64,000 nt of DNA, from the NCBI RefSeq assembly GCF_000143535.2, contig NC_037325.1, positions 62,001-126,000 of the forward strand. The letters run 5' to 3'. Source of the DNA: Botrytis cinerea B05.10 (taxonomy: Eukaryota; Ascomycota; Leotiomycetes; Helotiales; Sclerotiniaceae). The notes below the pieces were generated by a model. It made no database searches and had not been told where the DNA came from. It was given only the letters and a program-made list of their open reading frames with translations. This document shows, in pieces, positions 44,757-54,370 of the stretch (position 1 is its first letter; each line of letters begins with the position of its first letter). A program made the position numbers and the translations under genes.

Positions 44757-47700
44757 TTATCTGCTTTCCTTGATCCTCATGCTCACGTCTTGGAGATTTA
44801 GAAGTGCTATGAAGTGGCCGAACTTTTGTCGTGATAGGTTCTTGGTTAAACCATCTGCCGCCATTTCAGCTGTTGGAAGATATGTGAGATAGAAGTTCCC
44901 TTTTGCATATTCTTGTCTTAACCACATATTCTGGATATCAACATGTCTTAGTTTTGTAGTGATTCTTTCGTTTTCTCCTACCACTAATCTAATTGATTGT
45001 TGATTATCGCAGAATATAGTGACTGGTTGCTTAACAACAAGATTGATTTCTTTGAGGAATCTGAGAGTTGCTAGTGTTTCTTTTGATGTGCGTTCGACTC
45101 CTAGCAATTCTGCTTCAGTGGTTGATGTTGTTACGGTGTCTTGTCGTGATGCTTTCCACACTACTGGTCCTCCGAACAGAGAAATGATATATCCTTGTGA
45201 TGATCGGCGAGAGTCTTGATCATCGGCAAATGATGCGTCTGAAAATGACAGGAGTTGAGGGATTTGATCGTTGCTATATTCTATAGCATGATACCTTGTA
45301 TTCCAAAGGTATTGAATGCAGTGATCAACTGCTTTCATATGATCCGGAGATGGGTTTGTGAGGTAATGGCTGAGTTGTGATGCTGCGAATGCGGCGTCTG
45401 GTCTCACAGTGATTGCTGTGTACAGCACTGATCCTACCTTTTCTTGATAGGTCCGTACGTAAGTAGTGGTAGCTTTACCGTCGAATTTGACAAATTCGAT
45501 GAGTGGTAGCGGTGTACATGCATTTCCTTTATCGAGCTCGAATTTCTTCGCTATCTTTTCGATATAGGTATCGTGAGCAAGCCATAACTTCCCCATTTCC
45601 CGATCGCGTAGTATGCGGATACCCAGGAACCATTCAGTATCGCCTAATTCTCTGAGTTCATAGGCAGCTTTGATCCCAGAGATGATTTGATCGGCTGATG
45701 TCGAATCCTTCTTGTGATATATGATTTGAATGTCATCGACAAAGAATAAGACTAATACGGTCTGATCCGGGTTGGTGAACAAGCAGGGTTCCTCCTTGCC
45801 TTGATTAAGTCCTATATCTTTGAGTGTCTTGCTAAAGTCCTTGAACCAGATAGCTGGGGAATCTCGGAGCCCATATAATGCGCGATCAAGGACGACACAT
45901 TTGTTAGGTTCCTTGAATCCATCAGGTAAGTAGCAGACCACTGGTGTCCCTGATGGATCCCTGTGAGCGTTGACGAAAGCATTCACTACATCAAATTGCT
46001 TCGTTTCCAGATCGTATTTTGCTATGAGAGCCATCACGATCCTGAATGATCTTCCGGCTAGTGTAGCAGCGTAGGTCGATTCGATCGTGTCTTTTGCTTG
46101 TAGATCTCCTCGAACTACTAATCTTGCTCTACATCTAGTGAGAAAACCTTGCTCGTCGCATTTGTAGGTGAATACCCATTGCAGTGGAATAGGAGCGATT
46201 GGTGCGTCCTCTGCGTTTATCTTGTGCCAGGTTTTGCGGTCTTTCAGGTTGTTGATTTCAATTTCACACTCATGCTTGAACCAGGGGCCTAGAAAGTGGT
46301 CTTTAAGGTGCTGGTAGCGTTTGGGTGGTTTAGGTAGACCTGAGAGATGAACCTTTGGCAATGCCTCTAACTGATCCTTATTCAGGAGAGTCGGTGGATT
46401 GGGTTTAGTGCGTATAGCGGCTGCGACCACGCTGTGCATTGTTACGAAAGAGTCATCTCCTTCCGTAATTGGGTGGCTAGGCCAGAATGTTTCATGAAAA
46501 TCTTTTATTCTTGAACTACCTCCATTCGACATACTCGCGATTAATGTTCCAATGAATGTTTTGTTCGATGGTTTTGGAGCTTGCTCTTGTAAACGCAGAC
46601 GTCGACGTGTGTGGTGTTGGTGAGTTGGAGAATAGTCTGTTTGAGGATTATCTTGATTGAAGTCGAATATTTGATATTCTGAAGGATCCAGAGTTGGCTT
46701 TGGTATTTCGATCTTCATTACTCTTTGTCTCTTGAGTGGTTGATCAGGGAGCAATGAGAGTTGATCTTCCTTAAATTGATCGATTGTTCGTGTTAAGTTT
46801 GGTAGCCTTGGCGGTGAAGTCACTTCTTCAACTGAGTAAGAATCTGAGTCATTAGTAGGGTGATTTTCTGTGTCGCTGACATATTCTCCGCGAACTACGT
46901 CTGTTGCGTGACCAGTTGTCTCATAGTCCATACTGTCGATCTGTTCTTGAATGATTGTTGGTTGTGTGATGGGAGTAGAACGTGCAGCCTCCTTTGTGTG
47001 ATCATGATCAAAACGTTCGTTGTGTGATAGGTTTTCTACATCAAGGGCCTCTTCTGACTGTAGATCCTGTGGTGTGAGCCTGCTATGACGATTCACGAGC
47101 TCGTCTCCACCCCCCAGATTCACCCCCGAGTCCTGCTCGTGTGTGGGTGTATCTGAAGTGCGCATGGTGGGAGTGCTCAACGCTGCTGGCATTCCACTTT
47201 GTGAAGTAATCACATCGTACTCGTCTCTAATGATCGTTCCTTCTGCATCCAAGCGTTCTTGAATATCGAGCTGTTGTGCGTATTCTTGAAGTTCTTGCTC
47301 GGTGAAGATGTCAATGGTGTGATCACTAGAGTCTGTTTTGTATGTCCTTTTCTCGTCGAATGTGACATTGCGAGTGACGATGACCCGTTTGAGCTTTGGT
47401 ATCCATATGCGAAAGATCGAAGATCCTGGTACATACCCAACTAGATAGCCAATGTGTGCTCTTGGGTTAGTTTTATACATTTTCTTATTAATTCCTAATT
47501 CCCTTTCTTTATCCAATGGGTAAGCTCTGCACCCGTATCGATATATGTTGCTCCAGCTTGGTCGTAGATCGCTAGTTAAGTGATCGATTTCCGGGCTGGA
47601 TATAACTTCGCGAAAAGTTTGCGAAGTTACAACTGATCGATAATAGTTCTGGAACCATGACTCCAGCACTTCATTAGGGGATTTGAACGAACATGCCTTG

Positions 47701-50234
47701 CGAGGGCTGATGTTGTATAGGTATGTTGCTGCTTGCGCTGCTTCTACCCATAGTCGATCAGGAAGTCCTGCAGAGATACGCATTTTGATTTGCTTTGTGA
47801 TTATCTCTTGTCCCGCTCGTTCTGATCCGCCATTTGACTCGTGTGTGTTTGGTGGTGATAGTTCCAGTTCTATTCCTTCTTGCTTTATCCAGTTTTCGAA
47901 TATAGTGTTACCCATGATCCCGATGACTGAAGTGTCATTGTCTTGCTTGATGCATACGACTGGTAAGTTGTACTTACGTAGCACCCAAGCAAGAAAGCTC
48001 TGGATCGTATTGAACACTTCAAGATGGGTCTTCTGATATAGTGGGAATGAAAATATCTTACCACTATACATTTCTTTGATTATCAGAAGCCAGGATGATC
48101 CTGTGTAGCTTCGTGGAAAGTCGAATAGATCCCACTGGATTTTGTAGAAGGGACGGAATGGTCGTCTTTCACTAGGCGATCGTGATATGACTTGTTTCGC
48201 GTGCGTACGTGCACAGTCAGCACAGTCACTCCTAGTGATCCCTTTAATCTTTACATTCCTTGCAGCAAATACCAGATGCTCAAGTGCCTCTTTTCCTAAG
48301 TGCCCTGATCTTTCGTGCCATAGTTCCGCTGAGTCCTCCCGAGGTTTCGGGGGATCGTATGATTTGCGAAACGACCTATTGATCTTTTTGTTGATGGTTG
48401 GGCACATTAGAATTGAGGGATTCACTGGGATGTTCATGAGGGACTGAGAGTAAGATGAGAATGGTTTGTATTCTAGGAATAAGAGGTTATCTTTACGAAT
48501 GCATTGAATAACAATGGAGTTGTTGTTCAATGTCCCGTATCGGAGAGTTGAATCCATCCCTAAGAACCACAAACCAGCTTCTCTCAACTTAGTCTCTGAG
48601 ACTATATTAACATGGAACCCAGGAATGTACGCAACATTGCTTAATATCAGATCTCCATTTGGTTCGCTATCTGGGCGAATCGTGATTCCTTTGATTGTTC
48701 GAGTGCCTCTCCCAATGATCGGTATACGAGTTGTTCCAGATTCGACGTAATCTGAGGAGGGAGATGGAGCGTATTCTTGTCCATCGAGCAGTGAGATGTC
48801 ATTGACCAGATGCATAGCACCACCTGTGTCAAAGACAGTACACTGGGTGAGTGGATGAGGAGTAGATTCCATCGTGTTGTAGATGCCTCTTCCCAATTGG
48901 CCCTGGATGAGGCATGCGTTGAAGCGTGCTCCTGGATCAATTGGATTAGTTGAAGAGGTGGCTACTGATGATGGAATCCAATTCTTATTCCCCCATATTT
49001 TACGTATAGAGTTCCATCTCTCGTCTTTGGCTCGGTGTCTGATATCGTTGCACTCTTTTACCGACAGATTCGGTGTTTTGAGTGATCCGGTTTTACCTGT
49101 AAATACATATTGCAATATCTCGCAATCCTTCGCGAGGTGCTTGGAATCGGATCCATTGTTTTTCCAATCCGCTTCAGCTCTGCACGGGCACCTATAGGGA
49201 TCAGGATGTCGTCTATAGTCTTTCTCTTTGCCTCTAAATTCGCGTAGCTTGACGGTTTGATTCGAAGGTTTATTGGTGGAAGGACTAAGTGTTGAGAAGA
49301 TACCTTTTCCTCTGGGTGACAGTGAGTCTTGATAGGCTAAGCCACCAAAGATATCTCCATATTGCTTCAAGGAGTAATTCGGGAGACCTAGTTGATTGTT
49401 GGTTTCGATCTGAATGAGCATTGCACTAGACCAGGTGGGGAGCATGCGAGTTCCCACAGCCTGTAAGAAGTTGATTAGCGCGAGGTCGTCGTCGACTTCA
49501 ACGTGATATGCTTTTGCATTGGTGTAGGCCTTGGTCCAATCGTTATGCCACTTTATAGGATCACTTCTACCTAGGACTGCTTGCTGAAGAACATTGCGGT
49601 ATTCTTGCGCTACTGCTGACTTTGCTGTAGTCAATGTAGGTGCAAGCTTATCATGTAGCTTGAGAATGATCATTCTGAGTGGTAGAGCAGTGGAGTTGTC
49701 GTTCTCGATAGTGATTTCCATGAGATGGGATGAATCCACTGTTTCAGTGATCCACTGATACACATCCTGGTAGGACTTATGCATGAGGTTGTATGTGTCT
49801 CTCTTGCTTCGATATTCTCCTTGGAGTGCAGAGTATTCTGCAGAGATGTCTTGAAATGTGCAAGGAGATGGTGTGGGAGGGAGTTGCATTTTTTCATCTC
49901 CCTCGTCATCCTTTGAGTGAGCTTTGTGATGTTCGAGACTTTGATTGTATTTCTCGGTGTTTATTGCATCGTTTCTTTTAATGAGTTCAGAGATCTCTAT
50001 AAGCTGTGGTGGATCCTTGGTTAACCAGTCATCCGCGTAGTCTGGGTTTATCCTGATAAAATCTTTGCTATCTTCCGGAGTGGATCCGGGAGTGAGTGGG
50101 GCGATCTTCTCTCTGGTAGGTTTGACGTCCTTCCAGATTCCTTTGGATACACAGAGGTGCTGTAGTTGGAGGAACCATTTTGTCCAGTGTCCACGAGTGA
50201 CTAAATGGATCGAGTCCGTAGAGTCTTTTGGCAT
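44757..50234 (-). CDS. Copia gag-pol polyprotein (protease, integrase, reverse transcriptase, RNase H)
   Basis: One frame of 1825 residues from ATG 50234. Order: gag with a CPC...HLAKDC zinc-binding-like motif (about 345-375); protease VFDTGGAMHLV with intact D-T-G (about 467); integrase HERSGH...CADC zinc part (about 640-672) and catalytic D about 700 (WDLFDFP), D about 766 (KQDND), E about 801 (ESNGGSERAG); disordered linker; RVT_2 reverse transcriptase RARLVVRGDL, FDVVNAFVNA, FFVDDIQII (about 1500); RNase H SDASFADDQDSRRSSQGYI (about 1670), TEAELLG, DNQQSIRL and HVDIQ. Order protease-integrase-RT is diagnostic of Ty1/copia. The segment SVVTSQTFREVISSP (about 868-880) is the in-frame translation of a 27-bp inverted repeat. 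No stop codon or missing catalytic residue seen. Confidence 0.96.
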   Translation of the reverse strand: MPKDSTDSIHLVTRGHWTKWFLQLQHLCVSKGIWKDVKPTREKIAPLTPGSTPEDSKDFIRINPDYADDWLTKDPPQLIEISELIKRNDAINTEKYNQSLEHHKAHSKDDEGDEKMQLPPTPSPCTFQDISAEYSALQGEYRSKRDTYNLMHKSYQDVYQWITETVDSSHLMEITIENDNSTALPLRMIILKLHDKLAPTLTTAKSAVAQEYRNVLQQAVLGRSDPIKWHNDWTKAYTNAKAYHVEVDDDLALINFLQAVGTRMLPTWSSAMLIQIETNNQLGLPNYSLKQYGDIFGGLAYQDSLSPRGKGIFSTLSPSTNKPSNQTVKLREFRGKEKDYRRHPDPYRCPCRAEADWKNNGSDSKHLAKDCEILQYVFTGKTGSLKTPNLSVKECNDIRHRAKDERWNSIRKIWGNKNWIPSSVATSSTNPIDPGARFNACLIQGQLGRGIYNTMESTPHPLTQCTVFDTGGAMHLVNDISLLDGQEYAPSPSSDYVESGTTRIPIIGRGTRTIKGITIRPDSEPNGDLILSNVAYIPGFHVNIVSETKLREAGLWFLGMDSTLRYGTLNNNSIVIQCIRKDNLLFLEYKPFSSYSQSLMNIPVNPSILMCPTINKKINRSFRKSYDPPKPREDSAELWHERSGHLGKEALEHLVFAARNVKIKGITRSDCADCARTHAKQVISRSPSERRPFRPFYKIQWDLFDFPRSYTGSSWLLIIKEMYSGKIFSFPLYQKTHLEVFNTIQSFLAWVLRKYNLPVVCIKQDNDTSVIGIMGNTIFENWIKQEGIELELSPPNTHESNGGSERAGQEIITKQIKMRISAGLPDRLWVEAAQAATYLYNISPRKACSFKSPNEVLESWFQNYYRSVVTSQTFREVISSPEIDHLTSDLRPSWSNIYRYGCRAYPLDKERELGINKKMYKTNPRAHIGYLVGYVPGSSIFRIWIPKLKRVIVTRNVTFDEKRTYKTDSSDHTIDIFTEQELQEYAQQLDIQERLDAEGTIIRDEYDVITSQSGMPAALSTPTMRTSDTPTHEQDSGVNLGGGDELVNRHSRLTPQDLQSEEALDVENLSHNERFDHDHTKEAARSTPITQPTIIQEQIDSMDYETTGHATDVVRGEYVSDTENHPTNDSDSYSVEEVTSPPRLPNLTRTIDQFKEDQLSLLPDQPLKRQRVMKIEIPKPTLDPSEYQIFDFNQDNPQTDYSPTHQHHTRRRLRLQEQAPKPSNKTFIGTLIASMSNGGSSRIKDFHETFWPSHPITEGDDSFVTMHSVVAAAIRTKPNPPTLLNKDQLEALPKVHLSGLPKPPKRYQHLKDHFLGPWFKHECEIEINNLKDRKTWHKINAEDAPIAPIPLQWVFTYKCDEQGFLTRCRARLVVRGDLQAKDTIESTYAATLAGRSFRIVMALIAKYDLETKQFDVVNAFVNAHRDPSGTPVVCYLPDGFKEPNKCVVLDRALYGLRDSPAIWFKDFSKTLKDIGLNQGKEEPCLFTNPDQTVLVLFFVDDIQIIYHKKDSTSADQIISGIKAAYELRELGDTEWFLGIRILRDREMGKLWLAHDTYIEKIAKKFELDKGNACTPLPLIEFVKFDGKATTTYVRTYQEKVGSVLYTAITVRPDAAFAASQLSHYLTNPSPDHMKAVDHCIQYLWNTRYHAIEYSNDQIPQLLSFSDASFADDQDSRRSSQGYIISLFGGPVVWKASRQDTVTTSTTEAELLGVERTSKETLATLRFLKEINLVVKQPVTIFCDNQQSIRLVVGENERITTKLRHVDIQNMWLRQEYAKGNFYLTYLPTAEMAADGLTKNLSRQKFGHFIALLNLQDVSMRIKESR
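47603..47629. repeat. 27-bp inverted repeat inside the gag-pol frame
   Basis: TAACTTCGC (47603-47611), spacer GAAAAGTTT, GCGAAGTTA (47621-47629). The spacer is identical to copy 1 at 2516. It is read in frame in the integrase C-terminal region. Confidence 0.9.
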
Positions 50235-50318
50235 AATGACTCATGGAATATAAAGAATAGAAATGAAGGCAGTGATATCAAATGACGTGTAGGTGTTGCG
50301 CAGTCTTAAGTGCTTACC

Positions 50319-50329
50319 GGGCTCATAAC
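50319..50329 (-). promoter_or_regulatory. Primer-binding site complementary to the initiator tRNA-Met anticodon loop
   Basis: Directly after the 5' LTR the minus strand reads GTTATGAGCCC. This is complementary to GGGCTCATAAC, the anticodon stem-loop (CAU) of eukaryotic initiator tRNA-Met. Drosophila copia and some fungal copia elements prime with a 5' half of this tRNA cut in the anticodon loop; the same is inferred here. Its exact abutment confirms the LTR boundary. Confidence 0.8.
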
Positions 50330-50667
50330 TATCACGGGAATAGCTACGTCACTTGGTATCACTGTGGTAGGGAATAATAATAATAAGTAGTAATATGCTA
50401 GATTGACTTGAGGATTGATCAGAAGGATCAAGCCTCATATATATACCTAGAATAGGCGATGGGATCACCTGAATTGGTAGTTGTGATCTCCTTGTAGATT
50501 GTGGATATGATCACTATGAGCGGAGCTCTTAGTGATTAATTTGATAAGAGTGTATACGTCTACAAGGGAGATCGTAGTGATCAATATAACTTTGCAAGAA
50601 GTGTGCGAAGTTACAGTCACGTGAGATCCACGTGGTATTACGCGGGATATAGGTTTTTTCCGTGACA
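50330..50667 (-). repeat. 5' LTR of the copia element
   Basis: Same sequence as 42392-42729 as far as I can compare. Would supply the promoter for gag-pol transcription towards lower coordinates. Confidence 0.95.
50587..50613. repeat. 27-bp inverted repeat in the 5' LTR
   Basis: Identical to 42649-42675, offset by 7938 bp with the LTR. Confidence 0.9.
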
Positions 50668-50672
50668 TGAAT
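50668..50672. repeat. Target-site duplication TGAAT (right copy)
   Basis: Pairs with 42387-42391. Confidence 0.9.
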
Positions 50673-50850
50673 TTATTAAAATATATATCAAATATATTTC
50701 AAAAATTGAATTCTTTATAGTTTTCAAAACTGTATATAAAAAATCAATTACCTTTTAGAATATAAAATCAGAATTTCAAAAAGTAGATTTAATATTATTT
50801 AATTTTAAAATTATTCTTTTGAAATTGAATATTCGAATTCGAATATTTAC
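50668..50850 (+). pseudogene. Fot1-like transposase remnant, part after the copia insertion
   Basis: Continues the same protein after the duplicated TGAAT: FIKIYIKYISKIEFFIVFKT and, after a stop, NIKSEFQKVDLILFNFKII, corresponding to the xxIKxGFRGAGLVPFxPxxV region of Fot1 transposases. Confidence 0.75.
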
Positions 50851-51435
50851 CTTTTCTTTTTTCGATTTAGAATAATAAATTTCTCAAATCTTTTATAATT
50901 CAATTGAAGCTCTTTTATAATCAATATTAATTAAATTTTAAATAATTTATTATCAAATAAACTTTTTTATATTTATATTTGAGATTATATTAGTTTTAAT
51001 TAAAAATATAAAAAGATTAGCTTATAAAAATATACTTTTGAATATAAAGAATTGTATATTTTGAATAGCGAATAAAGTATTAAACAAGTATCAATATATA
51101 AAAAAAACTTAATTATATTAAAAAGAAGTATTTATTAAACAAAAAACTTTTAATATATTATTTTAATAAGAAATTGATATTCAAATTTAATATAATGAAT
51201 ATCAAAAAGAAAAGAATTTTAATAAAGAAGCAGTTTTTATTTAATATTATAATAAATATGAAAAGATAGAATATAATACAAAAACTTATCAAAATAATAT
51301 AATAGATCCTAGATTATTAAATTCTGAATAGTTTTAATCAATTGATTCAATTGTTATTGAATAATATAGATTTAAAATGGTTGAATAGTATAAAAAGTGG
51401 CGATCCGATGATATTGGTGATCCGATGATAAACCA

Positions 51436-51730
51436 CATTATGCTCTTCTTCCACAAGTTATGGTTTTCCAATCATTCACACGTATCAAAATCATGAAGTT
51501 ATTTATCAACACCATCATAAAAATAATTTACATCATGGGAGAATATGTATCCATGGTCTCTGGCACACGTCAATATCAAGAAGCTAAACTTTGGGTCTAT
51601 CAATCAAGGAATCACCTGAAAAGGGCGTCGAAAGAAAGGTCAAACAGAAGCATTCCAGCTCTGAAGGCAAAAAAAAAAGGAGGCAATGCTATGTATCAAC
51701 CTTCATTTATTAGAGATGCTTGTTTTTAAC
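51436..51730. other. Short non-genic stretch right of the eroded pogo element
   Basis: A frame at 51460-51729 has AT-biased, low-information content and a run of Lys; it does not resemble a known protein. Confidence 0.5.
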
Positions 51731-52510
51731 TTCGTTTATTATGACTCTAATGATGAGCTCAGAGTTGACGAAGAAGCTATACTGCGAATGGACCCCAATT
51801 CTGACAACTACGAAAGCTGGCAAGAAGCATCATACTTTTTTAAATAGAAGAGAGAAGAGAGTGATTGGCTTATGCTTAATAGTGGGTTTATGCTAAATAG
51901 AGGGTTATGCATGGCAGTGATGATGAAGCATGGCTATCTTCGTTGACGCCTAGTAGATCTGCGACGAAAGGCTTTGGAAAGGAGTTCAGACCAGTAAAGT
52001 ATACTGGGGAGTATGCAGATCGGGACATGCATCTGTGGCAACAAGCTATGAAGGAGTTGAAGGCGCAGATGGCCGATCGAAAAGCCGCCGAAAAAGAGTG
52101 GGCGGATAAAGTTAAAGAGGAGGAGGTTAGCATCGCGAAGTTCCTGTGACAGCGAGAAAATGAGATTTTAGTGGAGAAACGGCAAGCTCAAATGGATGAG
52201 GAGCAAGCGAAGAAAGCTAAAAAAAAAAAAAAAGCGACGGAGATGAGGAGAATGTTGAAAACGCTCAACAAAGAGGCGGATCCCGATGCAAGAGAAGGGG
52301 GGGTTGGGGAAGAAGCCGAAAGGAACTAAGACAAGTCAAAGTACTGGAGCAGGAAAATGATCTAAGCCGCGAGGAATTACTCATAGAGAAGATATAAGCC
52401 CTGGAATTGATCAAAGTTACAAGGGAAGAAGGTGAAGAGATAGCCTCAAGCGGAACATCTATAGACGAAGATAAGTTGTATAGTCATGCAGCTTTACAGA
52501 ATGTTCTTTG
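51731..52510 (+). pseudogene. Decayed gene for a charged coiled-coil protein
   Basis: Segments in sequence on the plus strand: 51731-51847 (ends YESWQEASYFFK then TAG); 51907-52329, from ATG, which reads HLWQQAMKELKAQMADRKAA and onward, passes a TGA at 52147-52149 and continues in the same frame as a strongly helical Lys/Glu-rich chain to TAA at 52327; then a further coding-like piece (about 52395-52510: ALELIKVTREEGEEIASSGT) in another frame. The TGA followed by CAG fits CGA-to-TGA, a RIP-type change. Family unknown; charged coiled coils of this kind are often structural or transposon-associated. Confidence 0.5.
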
Positions 52511-52849
52511 ATCCAATTTGACTACGATCGTGGATTACCATCTAGAAGATACAATTTCATAACGCTGGCTCCCTTGAACCAATTTACATACACTCCCTTT
52601 TCCAAAGTTGAGTTAATAACAATGCGGACTGATCCTACACAGCATGGAGCAATGAGAAGGAGAATCTATCTTTGTATTTTTCTCAACTGATATTCCCCGT
52701 GATTTAACGAGGACTCAGAGTTTGCTTCAATGCTACAAATATTAAATGGGTAAATATGCACATTGGTTGAATGTAATTGCAACATGATAGCGATGGTAAT
52801 GATGGAAATATACCCCATGAAACTATGAAAAGTTTCAACTTATCTTCTT
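52511..52849. other. Non-genic remainder between two pseudogenes
   Basis: Nothing recognisable on either strand. Confidence 0.5.
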
Positions 52850-53700
52850 CTATTTTAACAGATTTTTGACTAAACATGTCCGAATTCTCTCGGTCCCCTC
52901 TTTGAAATCTTCCTCGGGCACAGCAACGGTAATTCTCGCCCAACCTTTCTCATTCTCAGCACCGCCAAATTGCTTTCCAGGATTGACTATCACCTTGTAT
53001 TATTTTAATTTTTTTCACGACAAATTCTTCGTTCCGCGTCCCTACGACTTCCGCAAGCCAATCAAATACAACAAACTCTGCATTTGCGGGGAGTAATTAT
53101 GTTCCGAGGTGATTAAATGTAGAAAAAAGTCAGTTGCAATTTTTGGAGAAGAGGATTATTGTTATATTTTAAAGAAGAAAGCTTATTGGATCTGAGTAAA
53201 TGGGTAAGAACAAGAGCAGGTAGAGAGGAAGTTTGATTATAATTTGAAATGATGGCGCCAGCACGGAGCATAGGATTAGATTGAGTCTCTAAGCAACCCC
53301 TGAGACCATCAAGTCCCGCCCCCCTACGAGACCCGCGACCTACTTATTAACTTGATTACGGGCAGACCGAAGAGTTTCCTCGCACTCCAAATAACATTGA
53401 ATTTACTTCAGTCAATGATTACTTTCCAATCTGGTTCCATAGAGCCATCTAGTATTGAAAGAGCCAAATCAAAATTTTCGGCTCTCTAGTCATATTTAAA
53501 TTCAAAACAACCATAGATTTCGTCAGTGATGTAATGCAGACTTTTCTTTTTGCATTCCGCTCCAACAACTCCTGCAAACTAGACCTGGAATGACACTTTC
53601 TGAAAGGAGTGTGAGGATTCAAGATGAGCAAGCTTTTGATCCTTCTGGATCGGGAAAAGAGATGCATGCTGTCTCAAGAGCAGGAATTAATGTTTTGAAG
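52850..53700 (-). pseudogene. Class I/II aminotransferase (ACC synthase-like) pseudogene, C-terminal half
   Basis: The minus strand keeps family landmarks in several frames: LILNPHTPFRKCHSRSSLQE (cf. LLLTNPHNPLGRCYxxExL, about 53640-53580), then DEIYGCFEFKYD (about 53530), NPMLRAGAIISNYNQTSSLP (about 53280-53220), LLPANAEFVVFDWLAEV (about 53090-53040) and VIVNPGKQFGGAENEKGWAR followed by ITVAVP (53000-52930), ending at TAG 52852-52850. Frameshifts and stops separate the pieces, and the PLP-lysine motif is not recognisable. A living copy would be a PLP enzyme acting on amino acids. Confidence 0.75.
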
Positions 53701-54030
53701 GTCAAAGCTGTGTACAAAGAGCTTAGATATCCTAGAATCATTGTGACACCAGCATGACATTAAGGATAAGTGCCCACACTTTCTATGATAGTTAATCACT
53801 GAAATTTGTTGGGATAGCGTCAAGGGAAAAACCAGGCTCCGGAGGAAGTGACAAGATGATCAGAGTTGCGAGGAATTGCCGGTTTAAAATACTTGTTTAA
53901 TAATTTAGAAATCAGTTCCATGGATAATTGAATTTCTGATTGTTTACAATCAAATATGTTCGCCAGAAGCCAACTCTTGCCATGATAGCCATTTACTCAG
54001 CTTCGAAATTACATCTTATACGATGGCATC
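53701..54030. other. Non-genic stretch
   Basis: May hold eroded upstream parts of the aminotransferase pseudogene, but I could not read them. Confidence 0.4.
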
Positions 54031-54370
54031 TTTACAAAATCTCAACCAAATCAGAGCAGAGAAGATTGTTATTTGATACGGACAGATTGGTTGCCTCAAG
54101 ATTTATCTCAGCATAATCGAGGGCAGCTGCTGCGGCGGTGAGAAAAAGATCTTGAATGATATTGTTCATGAAATTCGAAATAGGAGGTAAAATTTCTGCT
54201 ATATTATTGGTCTGAAGATGCGAGAAGGACTGGTAAATGATTGGAGGATCTCGATATATCAGCTGTTGTGGTGAGTAGCACTCCCCAGAATCTGTAGTGA
54301 GGAAAGCAAGGGCATATCGATTTCTGTCCGCTTGCTTGGAAGGATGTGCTGTGCGTGGAAAACACGTGAC
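54031..54370 (-). pseudogene. Orphan open fragment, unknown protein
   Basis: A clean minus-strand frame of about 110 codons ends at TAA (54033-54031) and reads NRYALAFLTTDSGECYSPQQ, IYRDPPIIYQSF and a run of Ala (TAAAAALDYAEINLEATN). It has no ATG and is cut off upstream by a TAG. Codon use looks like coding sequence. Probably a last exon or a truncated gene; family not recognised. Confidence 0.35.

Larger units (their letters stand above)
42392..50667 (-). mobile_element. Apparently intact Ty1/copia LTR retrotransposon, 8276 bp, identical LTRs
   Basis: Two LTRs of 338 bp (42392-42729 and 50330-50667) look identical base for base. The insertion is flanked by the 5-bp duplication TGAAT (42387-42391, 50668-50672). 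Inside, in minus-strand order: primer-binding site, one uninterrupted gag-pol frame (50234-44757), a second gene on the opposite strand, and a G-rich polypurine tract against the 3' LTR. No RIP signs. Identical LTRs and an open frame mean a very recent insertion. Confidence 0.95.
41310..51435 (+). mobile_element. RIP-eroded pogo/Fot1-like DNA transposon, split by a copia insertion
   Basis: Inverted terminal repeats face each other at 41310-41375 and 51370-51435, reading on the left TAGTTTATTATCGAATCGCC and ATATCATCGG, on the right (reverse complement) GGTTTATCATCGGATCACC and ATATCATCGG. Each end holds two tandem copies of a GGYGATCCGATGATA-like unit. Removing the copia element and one target copy leaves about 1.84 kb, the normal size for Fot1-like elements. 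Both internal halves read as parts of one DDE transposase on the plus strand. Confidence 0.85.
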
